Of a stretch of 64,000 nt of DNA, positions 54,371-62,775 are shown piece after piece. The stretch spans positions 1 to 64,000 of the forward strand of contig NZ_AMGM01000006.1 in the NCBI RefSeq assembly GCF_000298295.1. The letters are read 5' to 3'. This DNA comes from Cecembia lonarensis LW9. Its GTDB lineage: Bacteria > Bacteroidota > Bacteroidia > Cytophagales > Cyclobacteriaceae. Both the position numbers and the translations under genes were made by a program. The notes under the pieces are model-generated. The model saw only the letters and a list, made by a program, of their open reading frames with translations. It was not told the origin of the DNA and did no database searches. The stretch's first letter is position 1; the number at the start of each line of letters is the position of its first letter.

Positions 54371-54619
54371 ATGTCAGTAAAAATTTCAGAAAAAACCATT
54401 GTGTCCACTTTGGAAAAACTGGACAAGTTAAAGTTGGATGAAAGGCTGCATGCTGAGTTGTCCTGGTGCTGGAACAGTTACAAATTTGATAACAATCCAG
54501 TAGGCGTTATTGAAAAGAGTAAAGAGGCGTTAGCATTGTTCAAAGCAAAGCGTGAAGAAAACAGCAGGGCTGTTGCCAAGAAGTTGGTGGATGATTTAGA
54601 AAAAATTGTGCTCAATTAA
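54371..54619 (+). CDS. Conserved hypothetical protein, 82 aa, helical
   Basis: An 82-residue, mostly helical, Lys-rich protein with no signal peptide or TM. The middle has Trp and Cys (ELSWCWNSYKFDNNPVGVIEKSKEAL). It has its own start region and a following terminator, so it looks like a genuine gene. I recall similar short proteins in related genomes but no known function. It could be a small structural or regulatory factor. Confidence 0.65.
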   Translation: MSVKISEKTIVSTLEKLDKLKLDERLHAELSWCWNSYKFDNNPVGVIEKSKEALALFKAKREENSRAVAKKLVDDLEKIVLN

Positions 54620-54644
54620 TCAGAAAATTCATTCAAGGAAAAAG

Positions 54645-54674
54645 AAAAAGCCATCCTGTAAGGGATGGCTTTTT
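54645..54674. terminator. Bidirectional terminator
   Basis: AAAAAGCCATCC pairs with GGATGGCTTTTT (54645-54656 and 54663-54674). It ends the 82-aa gene and the convergent rplI. Confidence 0.85.
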
Positions 54675-54692
54675 GTATAGGGTAGGGAAGTA

Positions 54693-55136
54693 TTATTCTC
54701 CTACAACTACGAATTTTACATTGCTTTTCACTTCTCTGTGAAGGTCAACCTCAGCTTCAAATTCCCCTGCACCCTGAACAGGTACGTTAATGGAGATTTT
54801 TTTCCTGTCAATGTTGATGTCCTTCTCAGCAAGTGCATCAGAAATTTGAAGGGTGGTTACCTTACCGAAAATTTTACCGGATTCTCCGATTTTCGCTTTG
54901 ATTTCTAAGGTAATACCAGCAAGTTTTTCCGCAAGTGCTTCAGCTTCAGTTTTAAGTTTCTCTGCTTTATGCGCAGCTTGCTTGATGTTTTCAGCTAATA
55001 TTTTTTTATTTGATACAGTAGCTAATACTGCATAGCCCTGAGGGATGAGGTAATTTCTACCATAACCCGGTTTCACTTCTACCAAGTCATTTTTATATCC
55101 TAAATCCTTGATATCTGTTTTAAGAATAACTTCCAT
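54693..55136 (-). CDS. rplI: 50S ribosomal protein L9
   Basis: A 147-residue L9. The N-terminal rRNA-binding domain reads MEVILKTDIKDLGYKNDLVEVKPGYGRNYLIPQGYAV, then a long helix linker and the C-terminal domain. It binds 23S rRNA near the L1 region. Its place after rpsF-rpsR is standard. Third gene of the ribosomal operon, 42 nt after rpsR. Confidence 0.97.
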   Translation of the reverse strand: MEVILKTDIKDLGYKNDLVEVKPGYGRNYLIPQGYAVLATVSNKKILAENIKQAAHKAEKLKTEAEALAEKLAGITLEIKAKIGESGKIFGKVTTLQISDALAEKDINIDRKKISINVPVQGAGEFEAEVDLHREVKSNVKFVVVGE

Positions 55137-55178
55137 TGTTGTGCAATTTAAATGATGAATGATGCGAACAAGGACGGC

Positions 55179-55430
55179 TTATTTCAAACCGTCAGTAACG
55201 AATGGCAATAAAGCCAAGTGTCTTGCTTTTTTGATAGCATTTGCCACTTTTCTCTGGTACTTTGCAGAGTTACCGGTCAATCTCCTTGGAAGGATTTTGC
55301 CCTGCTCGTTTACAAACTTCAAAAGGAAGTTAGGATCTTTATAATCAATATACTTGATGCCATGCTTTTTGAAGCGGCAATATTTTTTTCTGTTCTCAAC
55401 TCTGTTGATAGGTTCGTTTCTAAGTGTCAT
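55179..55430 (-). CDS. rpsR: 30S ribosomal protein S18
   Basis: An 83-residue S18 with [64 protein letters not shown], matching the family core. It packs against S6. Its ATG shares one nucleotide with the rpsF stop (TAATG), so translation is coupled. The cysteine in YCRF is the residual zinc-binding-type residue seen in some families. Confidence 0.97.
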   Translation of the reverse strand: MTLRNEPINRVENRKKYCRFKKHGIKYIDYKDPNFLLKFVNEQGKILPRRLTGNSAKYQRKVANAIKKARHLALLPFVTDGLK

Positions 55431-55798
55431 TAGGCTTGCTCCTCCTTAGCTTCTGCTTTTTTGTTAAATTCACCTTTTCTTCTTCTTTCAGCGTAAGTAA
55501 TGGCATGCTTGTCTAATAGGGTAGTCAAGAATCTCATTACTTTCTCATCTCTCCTGAACTCAACCTCTAATTTTTTGATCATGGCTGGTTCTGATTTGAA
55601 TTCTACCAAAACGTAGAAACCGGTGCTTTTTTTCTGAATTGGATAAGCCAGTTTTTTAAGACCCCAATTTTCAACATTGATAACATCTGCCCCCTCTTCT
55701 TTTAACAAGTTAACAAACTTGTCTACGGTATCCTTCATCTGAACTTCAGACAAAACGGGAGTTAATATGAATACCGTCTCGTAACTTTTTTGGAACAT
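55430..55798 (-). CDS. rpsF: 30S ribosomal protein S6
   Basis: A 122-residue S6 with [18 protein letters not shown] at the start and a Lys/Glu-rich end. S6 pairs with S18 in the 30S platform. I place the start at the ATG at 55798 ([12 protein letters not shown]) rather than the in-frame start 13 codons upstream, since other S6 proteins start at this strand and the promoter TSS would be near 55829. First gene of the operon. Confidence 0.95.
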   Translation of the reverse strand: MFQKSYETVFILTPVLSEVQMKDTVDKFVNLLKEEGADVINVENWGLKKLAYPIQKKSTGFYVLVEFKSEPAMIKKLEVEFRRDEKVMRFLTTLLDKHAITYAERRRKGEFNKKAEAKEEQA

Positions 55799-55834
55799 GT
55801 TTGTATAGATTAAACTGTAATTTTTAACAGACCG

Positions 55835-55866
55835 CAAAATTATAACAATACCCCTTGATTTCCAAA
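55835..55866 (-). promoter_or_regulatory. Bacteroidota promoter of the rpsF operon
   Basis: On the minus strand, TTTG (55863-55866), a 20-nt spacer, and TAATTTTG (55835-55842). This is a full match to the -33/-7 pattern, placed ~30 nt upstream of a likely 5' end. The -33 box lies in the hairpin of the neighbouring terminator. Confidence 0.7.
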
Positions 55867-55888
55867 TCCAGCTTGGAAAATCAAGGGG
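55851..55888 (-). terminator. Hairpin after the coiled-coil protein gene
   Basis: CCCCTTGATTTCCAA pairs with TTGGAAAATCAAGGGG (one bulged T). It lies past the stop at 55920 on the minus strand; the U-tract after it is weak. Confidence 0.65.
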
Positions 55889-55919
55889 TTTCCTGCCTTT
55901 AAATATTTATTTTTCCTGA

Positions 55920-56837
55920 TTATTTTACCTCGAAGGTTTTATTGCCAATCTGATAACCTTCTGCAAAGACCCTTACTTCATAGATTCCGGGCGTGTATCT
56001 GCTACCTTTTTCATAGAAGTATGTCAAGGATTGCAGTGTATTGTCAAAGAACAAATCTTGATGTGCGGTGTAAAACTCCTCTCTTCCATCGATCGTAAAA
56101 GTTCCGCTGCCTTTTGCTACATCAAAGATAGGCTGATTGTTTGGCGCAATCAATTGTATATAAATGTCTTTATGACCTTTTTCAGCCACTTTGTTATCAG
56201 CCAAATTAAAAGAGACTTTTATTTTTTCAATTTGTCTGCTTCTAAAACCATCTTCACGTTCCCTTCCTCTTGAGTTGACTGCAGCTACAGAAATATTTTC
56301 AGCTTTCAAAACAGCGGCAATATTTACCTTTTCTTCTAATTCCTGCCTACGTATATTGAGTTGGACAACTTGCTCTTCTATTTCAGCCTGTGTCGACCTT
56401 AAATCCTGATTTTCCGCATAAAGCTGTTGGTTTACCTCTCTTAGGCGTAAAATTTCATCATCCTTTTCCCGAAGCGTTCCTGCGTAGCTACTAATTCTCC
56501 TGTTAAGGGAGGCAATTTCCTCGGCTGTACGCTTTCTTTCTGTATTTCTTTCAGCCAGTAATTGCTCTTTGATTTCTTCTAAAGCCTGTACATCTCCTCC
56601 TAATTTTTCTATTTCCTGTATCCTTAGATCCAATTGAAAAGTCATTGAGTCAATTCTTCTGTTCAGGTCGTTGTTCTCTTCGGATAAAATCAAAATCTCC
56701 TCCGACTTTTTGGTTTTGTCCAAATAATCTGTGTACAATTTGATACCACTTATGACTACTAAAATAGCTAAAACGATAATGAGTATGTTTTTACTGTTCT
56801 CGGATTTCTTCGGTTTTTCTTGAAAATTTGATTCCAT
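55920..56837 (-). CDS. Membrane-anchored coiled-coil protein of unknown function
   Basis: A 305-residue protein. One N-terminal TM (about 18-36, NILIIVLAILVVISGIKLY) is followed by a long coiled coil (about 45-170, rich in E/R/L/K). A C-terminal beta domain (about 190-305, KIKVSFNLADNKVAEKGHKDIYIQLIAP...) resembles a beta-sandwich of chaperone or adhesion type. I do not recognise a named family, but similar coiled-coil proteins are conserved in Bacteroidota. It may link the envelope to some partner. Confidence 0.7.
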   Translation of the reverse strand: MESNFQEKPKKSENSKNILIIVLAILVVISGIKLYTDYLDKTKKSEEILILSEENNDLNRRIDSMTFQLDLRIQEIEKLGGDVQALEEIKEQLLAERNTERKRTAEEIASLNRRISSYAGTLREKDDEILRLREVNQQLYAENQDLRSTQAEIEEQVVQLNIRRQELEEKVNIAAVLKAENISVAAVNSRGREREDGFRSRQIEKIKVSFNLADNKVAEKGHKDIYIQLIAPNNQPIFDVAKGSGTFTIDGREEFYTAHQDLFFDNTLQSLTYFYEKGSRYTPGIYEVRVFAEGYQIGNKTFEVK

Positions 56838-56859
56838 TGCGTATAAATAAATAATTTTG
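56827..56859 (+). promoter_or_regulatory. Bacteroidota promoter of the TPMT-like gene
   Basis: TTTG (56827-56830), a 21-nt spacer and TAATTTTG (56852-56859), about 24 nt before the ATG at 56883. Both boxes and spacing match the Bacteroidota consensus. Confidence 0.65.
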
Positions 56860-56882
56860 CACGAATATTAAATTCACTGTAT

Positions 56883-57467
56883 ATGTACTTAGATGAAGCT
56901 TATTGGACCAACCGGTATAAAGAAAAATCAACCGGATGGGACATTGGATACCCTTCTCAGCCTTTGAAGCAATATTTAGACCAAATTTTTCAAAGGCAGT
57001 TGAAGATATTAATTCCAGGTGCAGGCAATGCTTATGAAGCTGCTTACGCTTTTGAATCTGGCTTCCAACAAGTACATATTCTTGACTTTTCTCCGGTTCC
57101 TTTGAACCAATTCAAAGAAATTTACCCTGAATTTCCATTAGCTCAAATAATTCAGGAAAATTTTTTTGATCACCAAGGAAAATATGATCTTATCCTGGAA
57201 CAAACGTTTTTCTGTGCCCTTGATCCAGCTTTGAGGCATGCCTATGTTGATAAAATGTATGACTTATTGGTTCCAGGAGGTAAAGTTGCAGGCGTACTTT
57301 TTTCCAGGGAGTTTGAACATCAGGGCCCTCCTTTTGGGGGTACTAAGGAAGCCTACTTACAATATTTTGAACCAAAATTTGAGGTTTTAACCTTGGAGCC
57401 GTGCTATAACTCTATTGCTCCGAGGATGGGAAATGAATTGTTTTTTCAGTTGAAGAAGCCTATATAG
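56883..57467 (+). CDS. Thiopurine-methyltransferase-like SAM methyltransferase
   Basis: A 194-residue SAM methyltransferase of the TPMT type. It starts LDEAYWTNRYKEKSTGWDIGYPSQPL, the TPMT signature, then the SAM-binding ILIPGAGNAYEAAYAFESG and LILEQTFFCALDP. Related proteins methylate thiols, selenium or tellurium compounds. The 3' end overlaps the convergent methyltransferase gene by 8 nt. Confidence 0.88.
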   Translation: MYLDEAYWTNRYKEKSTGWDIGYPSQPLKQYLDQIFQRQLKILIPGAGNAYEAAYAFESGFQQVHILDFSPVPLNQFKEIYPEFPLAQIIQENFFDHQGKYDLILEQTFFCALDPALRHAYVDKMYDLLVPGGKVAGVLFSREFEHQGPPFGGTKEAYLQYFEPKFEVLTLEPCYNSIAPRMGNELFFQLKKPI

Positions 57468-58254
57468 AAAGAATATGCTGGCTTTTGGCAAGTCCTTTTC
57501 GGAAAAATAATATTCCGCATTCAAAGAAATCAAGACTTAAACTTACTTGTGGTTGTTGAGCTATTTCCTCCCAAGCCTTTTCCATTTCTTTTGACCAATG
57601 TATGTCCCCTATGGCCACCACACTTTGGTCATGAAGGTAGGGCATGACCATCTTTAAATAGGTGATGGTCCCCTCGTAGGTGTGATTGGCATCCAACAAA
57701 ATAAAATCTACTTTTCCCATCTGGTCCAATACTGCAGGCAAGGTTTTCCCAATGTCCCCTTCAACAAATTTGATTGGCTGATTTCCGCAACCTTCCTTGG
57801 CTTTTCTGATCAGACTTTTGGATCCTTCAAAGGTATACAGGTGGGACTGGACTACTTTTGAAAGATAAAAAGTATTCAGTCCTACACAAGTTCCCAGTTC
57901 TATTACGCAGTTTCCAGGGCTTTGCATACAGAAATATTGATAAAGCTGACTGAATTTTCTATTGCTTGTACTGTAACGAGTAATGGCTTTAGTGCTTCTA
58001 AACCTTTGTTTTTTTAATTTTTTTGATCCTGCACCGTAATCTTCTATTTCAAGTATTTCTTCGTCCTGTAGTAGTGCCTTTCTCCAGTATTCTATCTCAA
58101 GATCTTTGGTTTTGCTGTTTTGTAAGTATAGCTTCAGGTTTTTATATAGATTTGCGACAAAAGGACTTTGAAGGGAGTAATTATCCTCTTTTTTTAGCCA
58201 ATATAGTATGGAAGCCCGTAGTGGGAACAGGTGTTTTTTCAAATCAATTGTCAA
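57460..58254 (-). CDS. Class I SAM-dependent methyltransferase
   Basis: A 264-residue protein. The Rossmann SAM site is NCVIELGTCVGLNTFYLSKVV, and VDFILLDANHTYEGTITYLKMVMPYL fits the Methyltransf_24 family. There is no TM; the N-terminal ~85 residues are a poorly conserved helical extension. Substrate unknown. Its start overlaps the 3' end of apaG by 11 nt, so it is likely co-transcribed with apaG. It converges on the TPMT-like gene. Confidence 0.82.
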   Translation of the reverse strand: MTIDLKKHLFPLRASILYWLKKEDNYSLQSPFVANLYKNLKLYLQNSKTKDLEIEYWRKALLQDEEILEIEDYGAGSKKLKKQRFRSTKAITRYSTSNRKFSQLYQYFCMQSPGNCVIELGTCVGLNTFYLSKVVQSHLYTFEGSKSLIRKAKEGCGNQPIKFVEGDIGKTLPAVLDQMGKVDFILLDANHTYEGTITYLKMVMPYLHDQSVVAIGDIHWSKEMEKAWEEIAQQPQVSLSLDFFECGILFFRKGLAKSQHILSI

Positions 58255-58630
58255 AAATATCGGCTATCAATTGAAATTCAGGTATTTGCACTTCAATAAG
58301 CTTGCCGTCAAAAAGCTTTTCCATGATATAAGCCCCTTTCATCTTTCCCAAGCCAGACCTTAAATTACATCCTGAGACATATTCATGGAAATTGCCCGGC
58401 TCCAATATGGGTTGCTGCCCAACAACCCCTTCACCTTCTACAAATTTTGGCTGGTCACCGGCATCAAAAATTTCCCACCTTCTGCGCAGGAGTTGTATGG
58501 TATGACTGCTGTTGTTTTCTATCTTTACCTTGTAAGTAAAAACAAAGTGTTGCTGATGAGGACTTGAAAACTCAGCCTGGTAAGTGGTTTCAACACTTAC
58601 TTTGATACCTTCGGTGATAGCAGTTACCAT
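58244..58630 (-). CDS. apaG: ApaG protein
   Basis: A 128-residue ApaG (DUF525) beta-sandwich. The family pattern is YKVKIENNSSHTIQLLRRRWEIFDAGDQPKFVEGEGVVGQQPILEPGNFHEYVSGCNLRSGLGKMKGAY. ApaG is tied to Co/Mg sensitivity in enterobacteria; the molecular role is unclear. It heads a two-gene unit with the methyltransferase and is divergent from ung. Confidence 0.93.
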   Translation of the reverse strand: MVTAITEGIKVSVETTYQAEFSSPHQQHFVFTYKVKIENNSSHTIQLLRRRWEIFDAGDQPKFVEGEGVVGQQPILEPGNFHEYVSGCNLRSGLGKMKGAYIMEKLFDGKLIEVQIPEFQLIADIFDN

Positions 58631-58705
58631 ATATCGTCTGGAATAATGCTTATAAAATCTAAAATTAAAACTATAAATCTTTAATCACAACGTATTTTCG
58701 TCAAA

Positions 58706-59368
58706 ATGGATGTCAAAATTGAAGAGAGTTGGAAAGAAAAACTATCGAATGAATTTAATAAACCCTATTTCGATCAGTTGGCCCAATTCGTCAAAAAAGA
58801 GTACCAGACCAATCAGGTCTTTCCCAAAGGAAAAGAGATTTTTAATGCTTTTCAGCACTGTAGCTTTGAAAAGACTAAAGTTGTTATCCTTGGACAGGAC
58901 CCTTATCATGGCCTGGGTCAAGCACATGGTCTTTCTTTTTCTGTGCGGGAAGGCATACCTTTTCCACCAAGCCTGTTGAATATTTTCAAAGAAATCAACA
59001 GAGATTTAGGAAAGGAAATTCCTTCAAATGGCAACCTGTCACGTTGGGCGGACCAAGGGGTTTTGTTGTTAAATGCCACTTTGACTGTCAGGGCGCATCA
59101 AGCGGGTTCTCATCAAAATAAAGGTTGGGAATCGTTTACAGATGAGGTTATCCGTCAATTGGCCCAGGAAAAAGAAAACCTGGTATTCATGCTCTGGGGT
59201 GCTTATGCCCAAAAGAAGGCTGCCTTTATTTCGGATGACAAACACTTGAAACTTCATGCCCCACATCCCTCACCACTTTCAGCACATCGGGGTTTTTTGG
59301 GCTGTGGGCATTTTTCTAAAGCCAACGCTTATCTGCGTGAAAAAGGGCTGCCGGAAATTCATTGGTAA
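58706..59368 (+). CDS. ung: Uracil-DNA glycosylase
   Basis: A 220-residue family-1 UDG. The water-activating loop is VVILGQDPYHGLGQAHGLSFSV (Asp65), the LLLNATLTVR segment follows, and the Leu-intercalation loop is HPSPLSAHRGF (His187). It removes uracil from DNA in base-excision repair. Length is normal; single gene. Confidence 0.96.
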   Translation: MDVKIEESWKEKLSNEFNKPYFDQLAQFVKKEYQTNQVFPKGKEIFNAFQHCSFEKTKVVILGQDPYHGLGQAHGLSFSVREGIPFPPSLLNIFKEINRDLGKEIPSNGNLSRWADQGVLLLNATLTVRAHQAGSHQNKGWESFTDEVIRQLAQEKENLVFMLWGAYAQKKAAFISDDKHLKLHAPHPSPLSAHRGFLGCGHFSKANAYLREKGLPEIHW

Positions 59369-59382
59369 AATATCCCAAAAAA

Positions 59383-59411
59383 GAGGTTGCCTCTTTTGTT
59401 TAGGCAACCTC
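59383..59411 (-). terminator. Terminator downstream of lepB
   Basis: A perfect 10-bp stem GAGGTTGCCT/AGGCAACCTC at 59383-59392 and 59402-59411. On the minus strand it is followed by a run of T (read from A-rich 59375-59382), so it ends lepB; it also lies after ung. Confidence 0.75.
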
Positions 59412-59426
59412 ATATCATCATATCAT

Positions 59427-60512
59427 TTACTTAATCCCATTAAAGAACCTGCTCCAGCGGATTTTGCTGAACATGGACTTATGTTTGTCCAAGGATAGCC
59501 ATAAGAACCAGGCTTTGCCTACGATATGGTCTTCTGGTACAAAACCCCAATACCTGGAGTCCAGGGAGTCATGCCTATTATCACCCATCATAAAGTAGTA
59601 GTCTTGATTGAAGGTATAGCTTTCCACTTTTTGTCCATCAATATATAATTGATTGTCTACTACCTCTACGGCATCTAGTCCTTCAAACTTCTCTATGGTT
59701 AAAGCATATTTGGCAATATTTTCCTCATTCATTTCAATGGTCCAGCCTTTGGCGGGAATGGTCAAAGGGCCCATATTGTCTTTGTTCCAACCAAAATATG
59801 CTCCATCAGGAAAAACTCTGGGATCTCCCATATCCATACGGTCTACCCTTTTGGTGACCGAGCCAATTGCCGGGGATTTTCTTAATCTTTCGGCAATTTC
59901 GTCGGTAGTCATGACCAAATAGCCTGAACCATTGGTAAAGGACATGAAGCCTTCTGGATTGATGCCATAATCACTGAAGAAATCTGCACTCAGGTTTCTA
60001 CTGGTCATGACATCATAGGAAAACTGAAGTCCTTCTGGTTTATATCCAGGTTCGCCATTGACAAAAAGCTCTGTTTGTACAATTTCAATTTCATCTCCAG
60101 GAATGGCAACAGCCCGCTTGATGTAGTTGGTTTTCAGGTCAACAGGAAATTCAAACTCAGAAGGAAAGTTAAAGACCACCACATCATTTCTCTTTACCGA
60201 AGTAAAGCCAGGAAGTCTGAAGTAGGGTAGTTGTATCCAGTCTACATATGAGTTGGCGTCTGTTCCCCAAATTTTCTGATGTGTCAATGGAATTTGGAGC
60301 GGTGTTCTTGGAATTCTTGTACCATAATGCATTTTACTGACAAACAGAAAATCTCCTACCAAAAGAGACTTCTCCATTGAAGCGGTTGGAATTGTGAAGG
60401 GTTCTAATAATAACCACCTGATCAAAGAAGCAGCGATGACTGCAAATACCAAGGCATCCACCCATTCACGGGCAGCTGATTTTTTCTTTTTTTCTTCTGT
60501 CATTTCACTCAA
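59427..60512 (-). CDS. lepB: Signal peptidase I
   Basis: A 361-residue type I signal peptidase. One N-terminal TM (about 17-36, WVDALVFAVIAASLIRWLL), then box B with the catalytic Ser45 (IPTASMEKSLLVGD), the catalytic Lys at 132 in box D (KTNYIKRAVAIPGDEIE), and the box E end (FMMGDNRHDSLDSRYWGFVPEDHIVGKA). It cleaves Sec and lipid-free Tat signal peptides in the periplasm. A long loop lies between the Lys box and the last box, which fits Bacteroidota enzymes. It ends the parA-parB-DUF5683-dapB-lepB set. Confidence 0.95.
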   Translation of the reverse strand: MSEMTEEKKKKSAAREWVDALVFAVIAASLIRWLLLEPFTIPTASMEKSLLVGDFLFVSKMHYGTRIPRTPLQIPLTHQKIWGTDANSYVDWIQLPYFRLPGFTSVKRNDVVVFNFPSEFEFPVDLKTNYIKRAVAIPGDEIEIVQTELFVNGEPGYKPEGLQFSYDVMTSRNLSADFFSDYGINPEGFMSFTNGSGYLVMTTDEIAERLRKSPAIGSVTKRVDRMDMGDPRVFPDGAYFGWNKDNMGPLTIPAKGWTIEMNEENIAKYALTIEKFEGLDAVEVVDNQLYIDGQKVESYTFNQDYYFMMGDNRHDSLDSRYWGFVPEDHIVGKAWFLWLSLDKHKSMFSKIRWSRFFNGIK

Positions 60513-60517
60513 AAATT

Positions 60518-61240
60518 TTAGAAAGATAGGAAATCATCCATTGATAATACACCTTTTTTATCTTTTATCCATTCAGCCACTAAAACTGCGCCAAGTGCAA
60601 AACCCTTCCGGCTATGGGCTGTATGGCTGATTTCAATGTCGTCAATTTCAGACTGATAGCGGATAATATGGGTGCCTGGTGCAGGGTCTATCCGCTTGGC
60701 TTCTATGTAAAGCAAGTGTTCATTTTCGTCCATTCCATCGGACAATTTCCAATTCTTATAGCTTGATATTTCACCTAGGATTCCTTCTGCTAAGGTGATG
60801 GCCGTACCACTTGGAGCATCCTTTTTTTCAGTATGGTGGACTTCCTCCATCCTAGCACGGTAGTCTTGCTGGTCCTTCATTAAGGAGGCCAAAAATTTGT
60901 TCACTTTAAAAAAAATATTCACCCCAATGCTGTAATTAGAAGCATAGAAAAAAGCTGTGTTTTTTTCCAGTGTTAGGGCTGAAATGGCCGGTTTTTTCTC
61001 CAACCAACCTGTTGTGCCCGAAACTACAGGAATCCCCCTTTCAATCGCCCAACTGATATTGTCAAATGCTGCATCGGGTTGACTGAATTCTATGGCGACA
61101 TCTACCCTTGAAGGGTCAAGTTTTTCCAGTTCGTTCCTGTTTTCAATGTTGATTTTTCCTACCAGCTGATGGCCTCTGGATTCGGCGATTTCACCGATAA
61201 TTTTCCCCATTTTGCCATAGCCTAATAATAATATATTCAT
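60518..61240 (-). CDS. dapB: 4-hydroxy-tetrahydrodipicolinate reductase
   Basis: A 240-residue DapB. The NAD(P)H-binding start reads ILLLGYGKMGKIIGE, with VVSGTTGW and the catalytic EVHHTEKKDAPSGTA. It acts after DapA in lysine and diaminopimelate synthesis. A little shorter than enterobacterial forms, as usual in Bacteroidota. It follows the DUF5683 gene by 2 nt and precedes lepB by 5 nt. Confidence 0.95.
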   Translation of the reverse strand: MNILLLGYGKMGKIIGEIAESRGHQLVGKINIENRNELEKLDPSRVDVAIEFSQPDAAFDNISWAIERGIPVVSGTTGWLEKKPAISALTLEKNTAFFYASNYSIGVNIFFKVNKFLASLMKDQQDYRARMEEVHHTEKKDAPSGTAITLAEGILGEISSYKNWKLSDGMDENEHLLYIEAKRIDPAPGTHIIRYQSEIDDIEISHTAHSRKGFALGAVLVAEWIKDKKGVLSMDDFLSF

Positions 61241-61242
61241 AA

Positions 61243-61842
61243 TCAGAAATTAATTTTCATGGATAATCCAAAAACACCCCCTCCAGCACTTAGCATTTCG
61301 AAACTTGGCTCGAACCTAAAACTTAGGTCGTCACTGACATCAAAGGAGGAAAGATGTGCATCTACATGTGCGTCTATGATATTCAGCGCATAAATACCTA
61401 TAAATATGAAATAATTCAAATCCCGGTTTCTTCTCCAGAAATTGACCTGTCTTACCAAGCCATCCCTGTTCAGGTTTGGGAAATCGTTTGGCAGACCATC
61501 ATCCAATAAAAAAAGTCCCTCCCTCAATGCTTTATATCGTCGATCGTTGAATTCAATGAAGAAGATGTTGGTAGCAAACCCACCGTAAATGATAGGTACT
61601 TTCCAGCTTTTTTCATTGTAAACCTGGCCAGCTCCAGGTAAAATCGCTGAAAGGATGGTGGCTTTTTTAGGATTTTTATAGCCTTCTGGCCGCCAATCTA
61701 AGTTTAGGGTGTCTCCGGATACTTGTTGGGCATTGGTATAGGCGGCACTAGACAACAATAAAATAAAAACAGCAATGATATGGGGGGGTATCATTGCCAT
61801 TTTAAATTTACTGAAGCGAATTGTACTTTTTGCCGTAGTCAA
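61243..61842 (-). CDS. DUF5683 domain membrane/outer-membrane protein
   Basis: A 199-residue protein. The N-terminal hydrophobic segment (PPHIIAVFILLLSSAAYTNAQQ) is a signal or anchor. The domain follows: KATILSAILPGAGQVYNEKSWKVPIIYGGFATNIFFIEFNDRRYKALREGLF, then a second membrane-like strand region. It is conserved in the par-dap gene set of Bacteroidota. Function unknown; it might help link membrane and chromosome segregation, but this is only suggested by gene order. Confidence 0.8.
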   Translation of the reverse strand: MTTAKSTIRFSKFKMAMIPPHIIAVFILLLSSAAYTNAQQVSGDTLNLDWRPEGYKNPKKATILSAILPGAGQVYNEKSWKVPIIYGGFATNIFFIEFNDRRYKALREGLFLLDDGLPNDFPNLNRDGLVRQVNFWRRNRDLNYFIFIGIYALNIIDAHVDAHLSSFDVSDDLSFRFEPSFEMLSAGGGVFGLSMKINF

Positions 61843-61846
61843 GGCT

Positions 61847-62764
61847 TTAAATGATATCTAGAATTTCAAGTATTCTATTCAGGTCATCAGCTGAACGAAA
61901 AGGGATTTTGATTTCACCTTTATGTTTACCGTCGGCTTTGAGCTGTACCTTTGTTCCAAAATGAGATGCCAGTCGCTGCTGAATCTTTCCTATTTCATAT
62001 TTTTTAACAGGGTCAAGTCCCGCCACTTTTTCCGGGCTACTTTCTTCCGGACCGCTACTGAGGGCTTTAACAAGTGCTTCTACTTTTCTTACGCTGAGCT
62101 CTTCAGCTACTGTCCTTTTATAAATGGCCAACTGCCGGTCAATGTCTTCTATATTGATAATGGCACGTGCATGGCCCATGGAAATGACATTATCCCTAAG
62201 TCCAGCCTGAATGTCCGGTGGCAATTTCAACAGACGCAAATAATTGTTGACAGTAGTCCTGTTTTTTCCTACACGGTCACCAAGTTCTTCCTGTTTGAGG
62301 TTGCATTCGGCCAATAACCTTTGATAAGAATGGGCGATCTCTAAAGCATTCAGGTTTTCACGTTGGATGTTTTCAATCAGCGCCATTTCCAACATTTGTT
62401 GGTCATTGGCTGTCCTGACATAAGCCGGAACTTTTTCCAGACCTGCCATCTTTGACGCTTGGAATCTCCTTTCTCCGGAGATTAACTGGTATTCCCCATC
62501 TGAAAGCCTTCTTACCGTGATTGGCTGAATGATCCCTTGAACTTTAATGGATTCCGACAGTTCTTCCAGCGCTGTTTTATCGAAGTGTGTTCTGGGTTGA
62601 TAAGGATTGACCTGTATTTCCGATAAGGCAATTTCGTAGATTCCCACCACTGGTTGAGAAGGTAATACATCCGTAGCTGGTTTTTTCTGAGGAGAGTCAT
62701 TTAGAAGTGCTCCAAGACCTCTTCCCAGTGCTGGCTTTTTATTGGGTTGTTTTTTATCGGACAT
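61847..62764 (-). CDS. parB: ParB-family chromosome partitioning protein
   Basis: A 305-residue ParB. It begins with the LGRGLGALL motif that contacts ParA. The CTP-binding and DNA-binding regions follow: NPYQPRTHFDK, then LISGERRFQASKMAGLEKVPAYVR (GERRxRA-like), ENIQRENLNALEIAHSYQRL, and an HTH (QEELGDRVGKNRTTVNNYLRLL). It works with ParA and parS sites in origin segregation. I could not find a clear parS in the window. Confidence 0.95.
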   Translation of the reverse strand: MSDKKQPNKKPALGRGLGALLNDSPQKKPATDVLPSQPVVGIYEIALSEIQVNPYQPRTHFDKTALEELSESIKVQGIIQPITVRRLSDGEYQLISGERRFQASKMAGLEKVPAYVRTANDQQMLEMALIENIQRENLNALEIAHSYQRLLAECNLKQEELGDRVGKNRTTVNNYLRLLKLPPDIQAGLRDNVISMGHARAIINIEDIDRQLAIYKRTVAEELSVRKVEALVKALSSGPEESSPEKVAGLDPVKKYEIGKIQQRLASHFGTKVQLKADGKHKGEIKIPFRSADDLNRILEILDII

Positions 62765-62775
62765 TATTCAATTTA

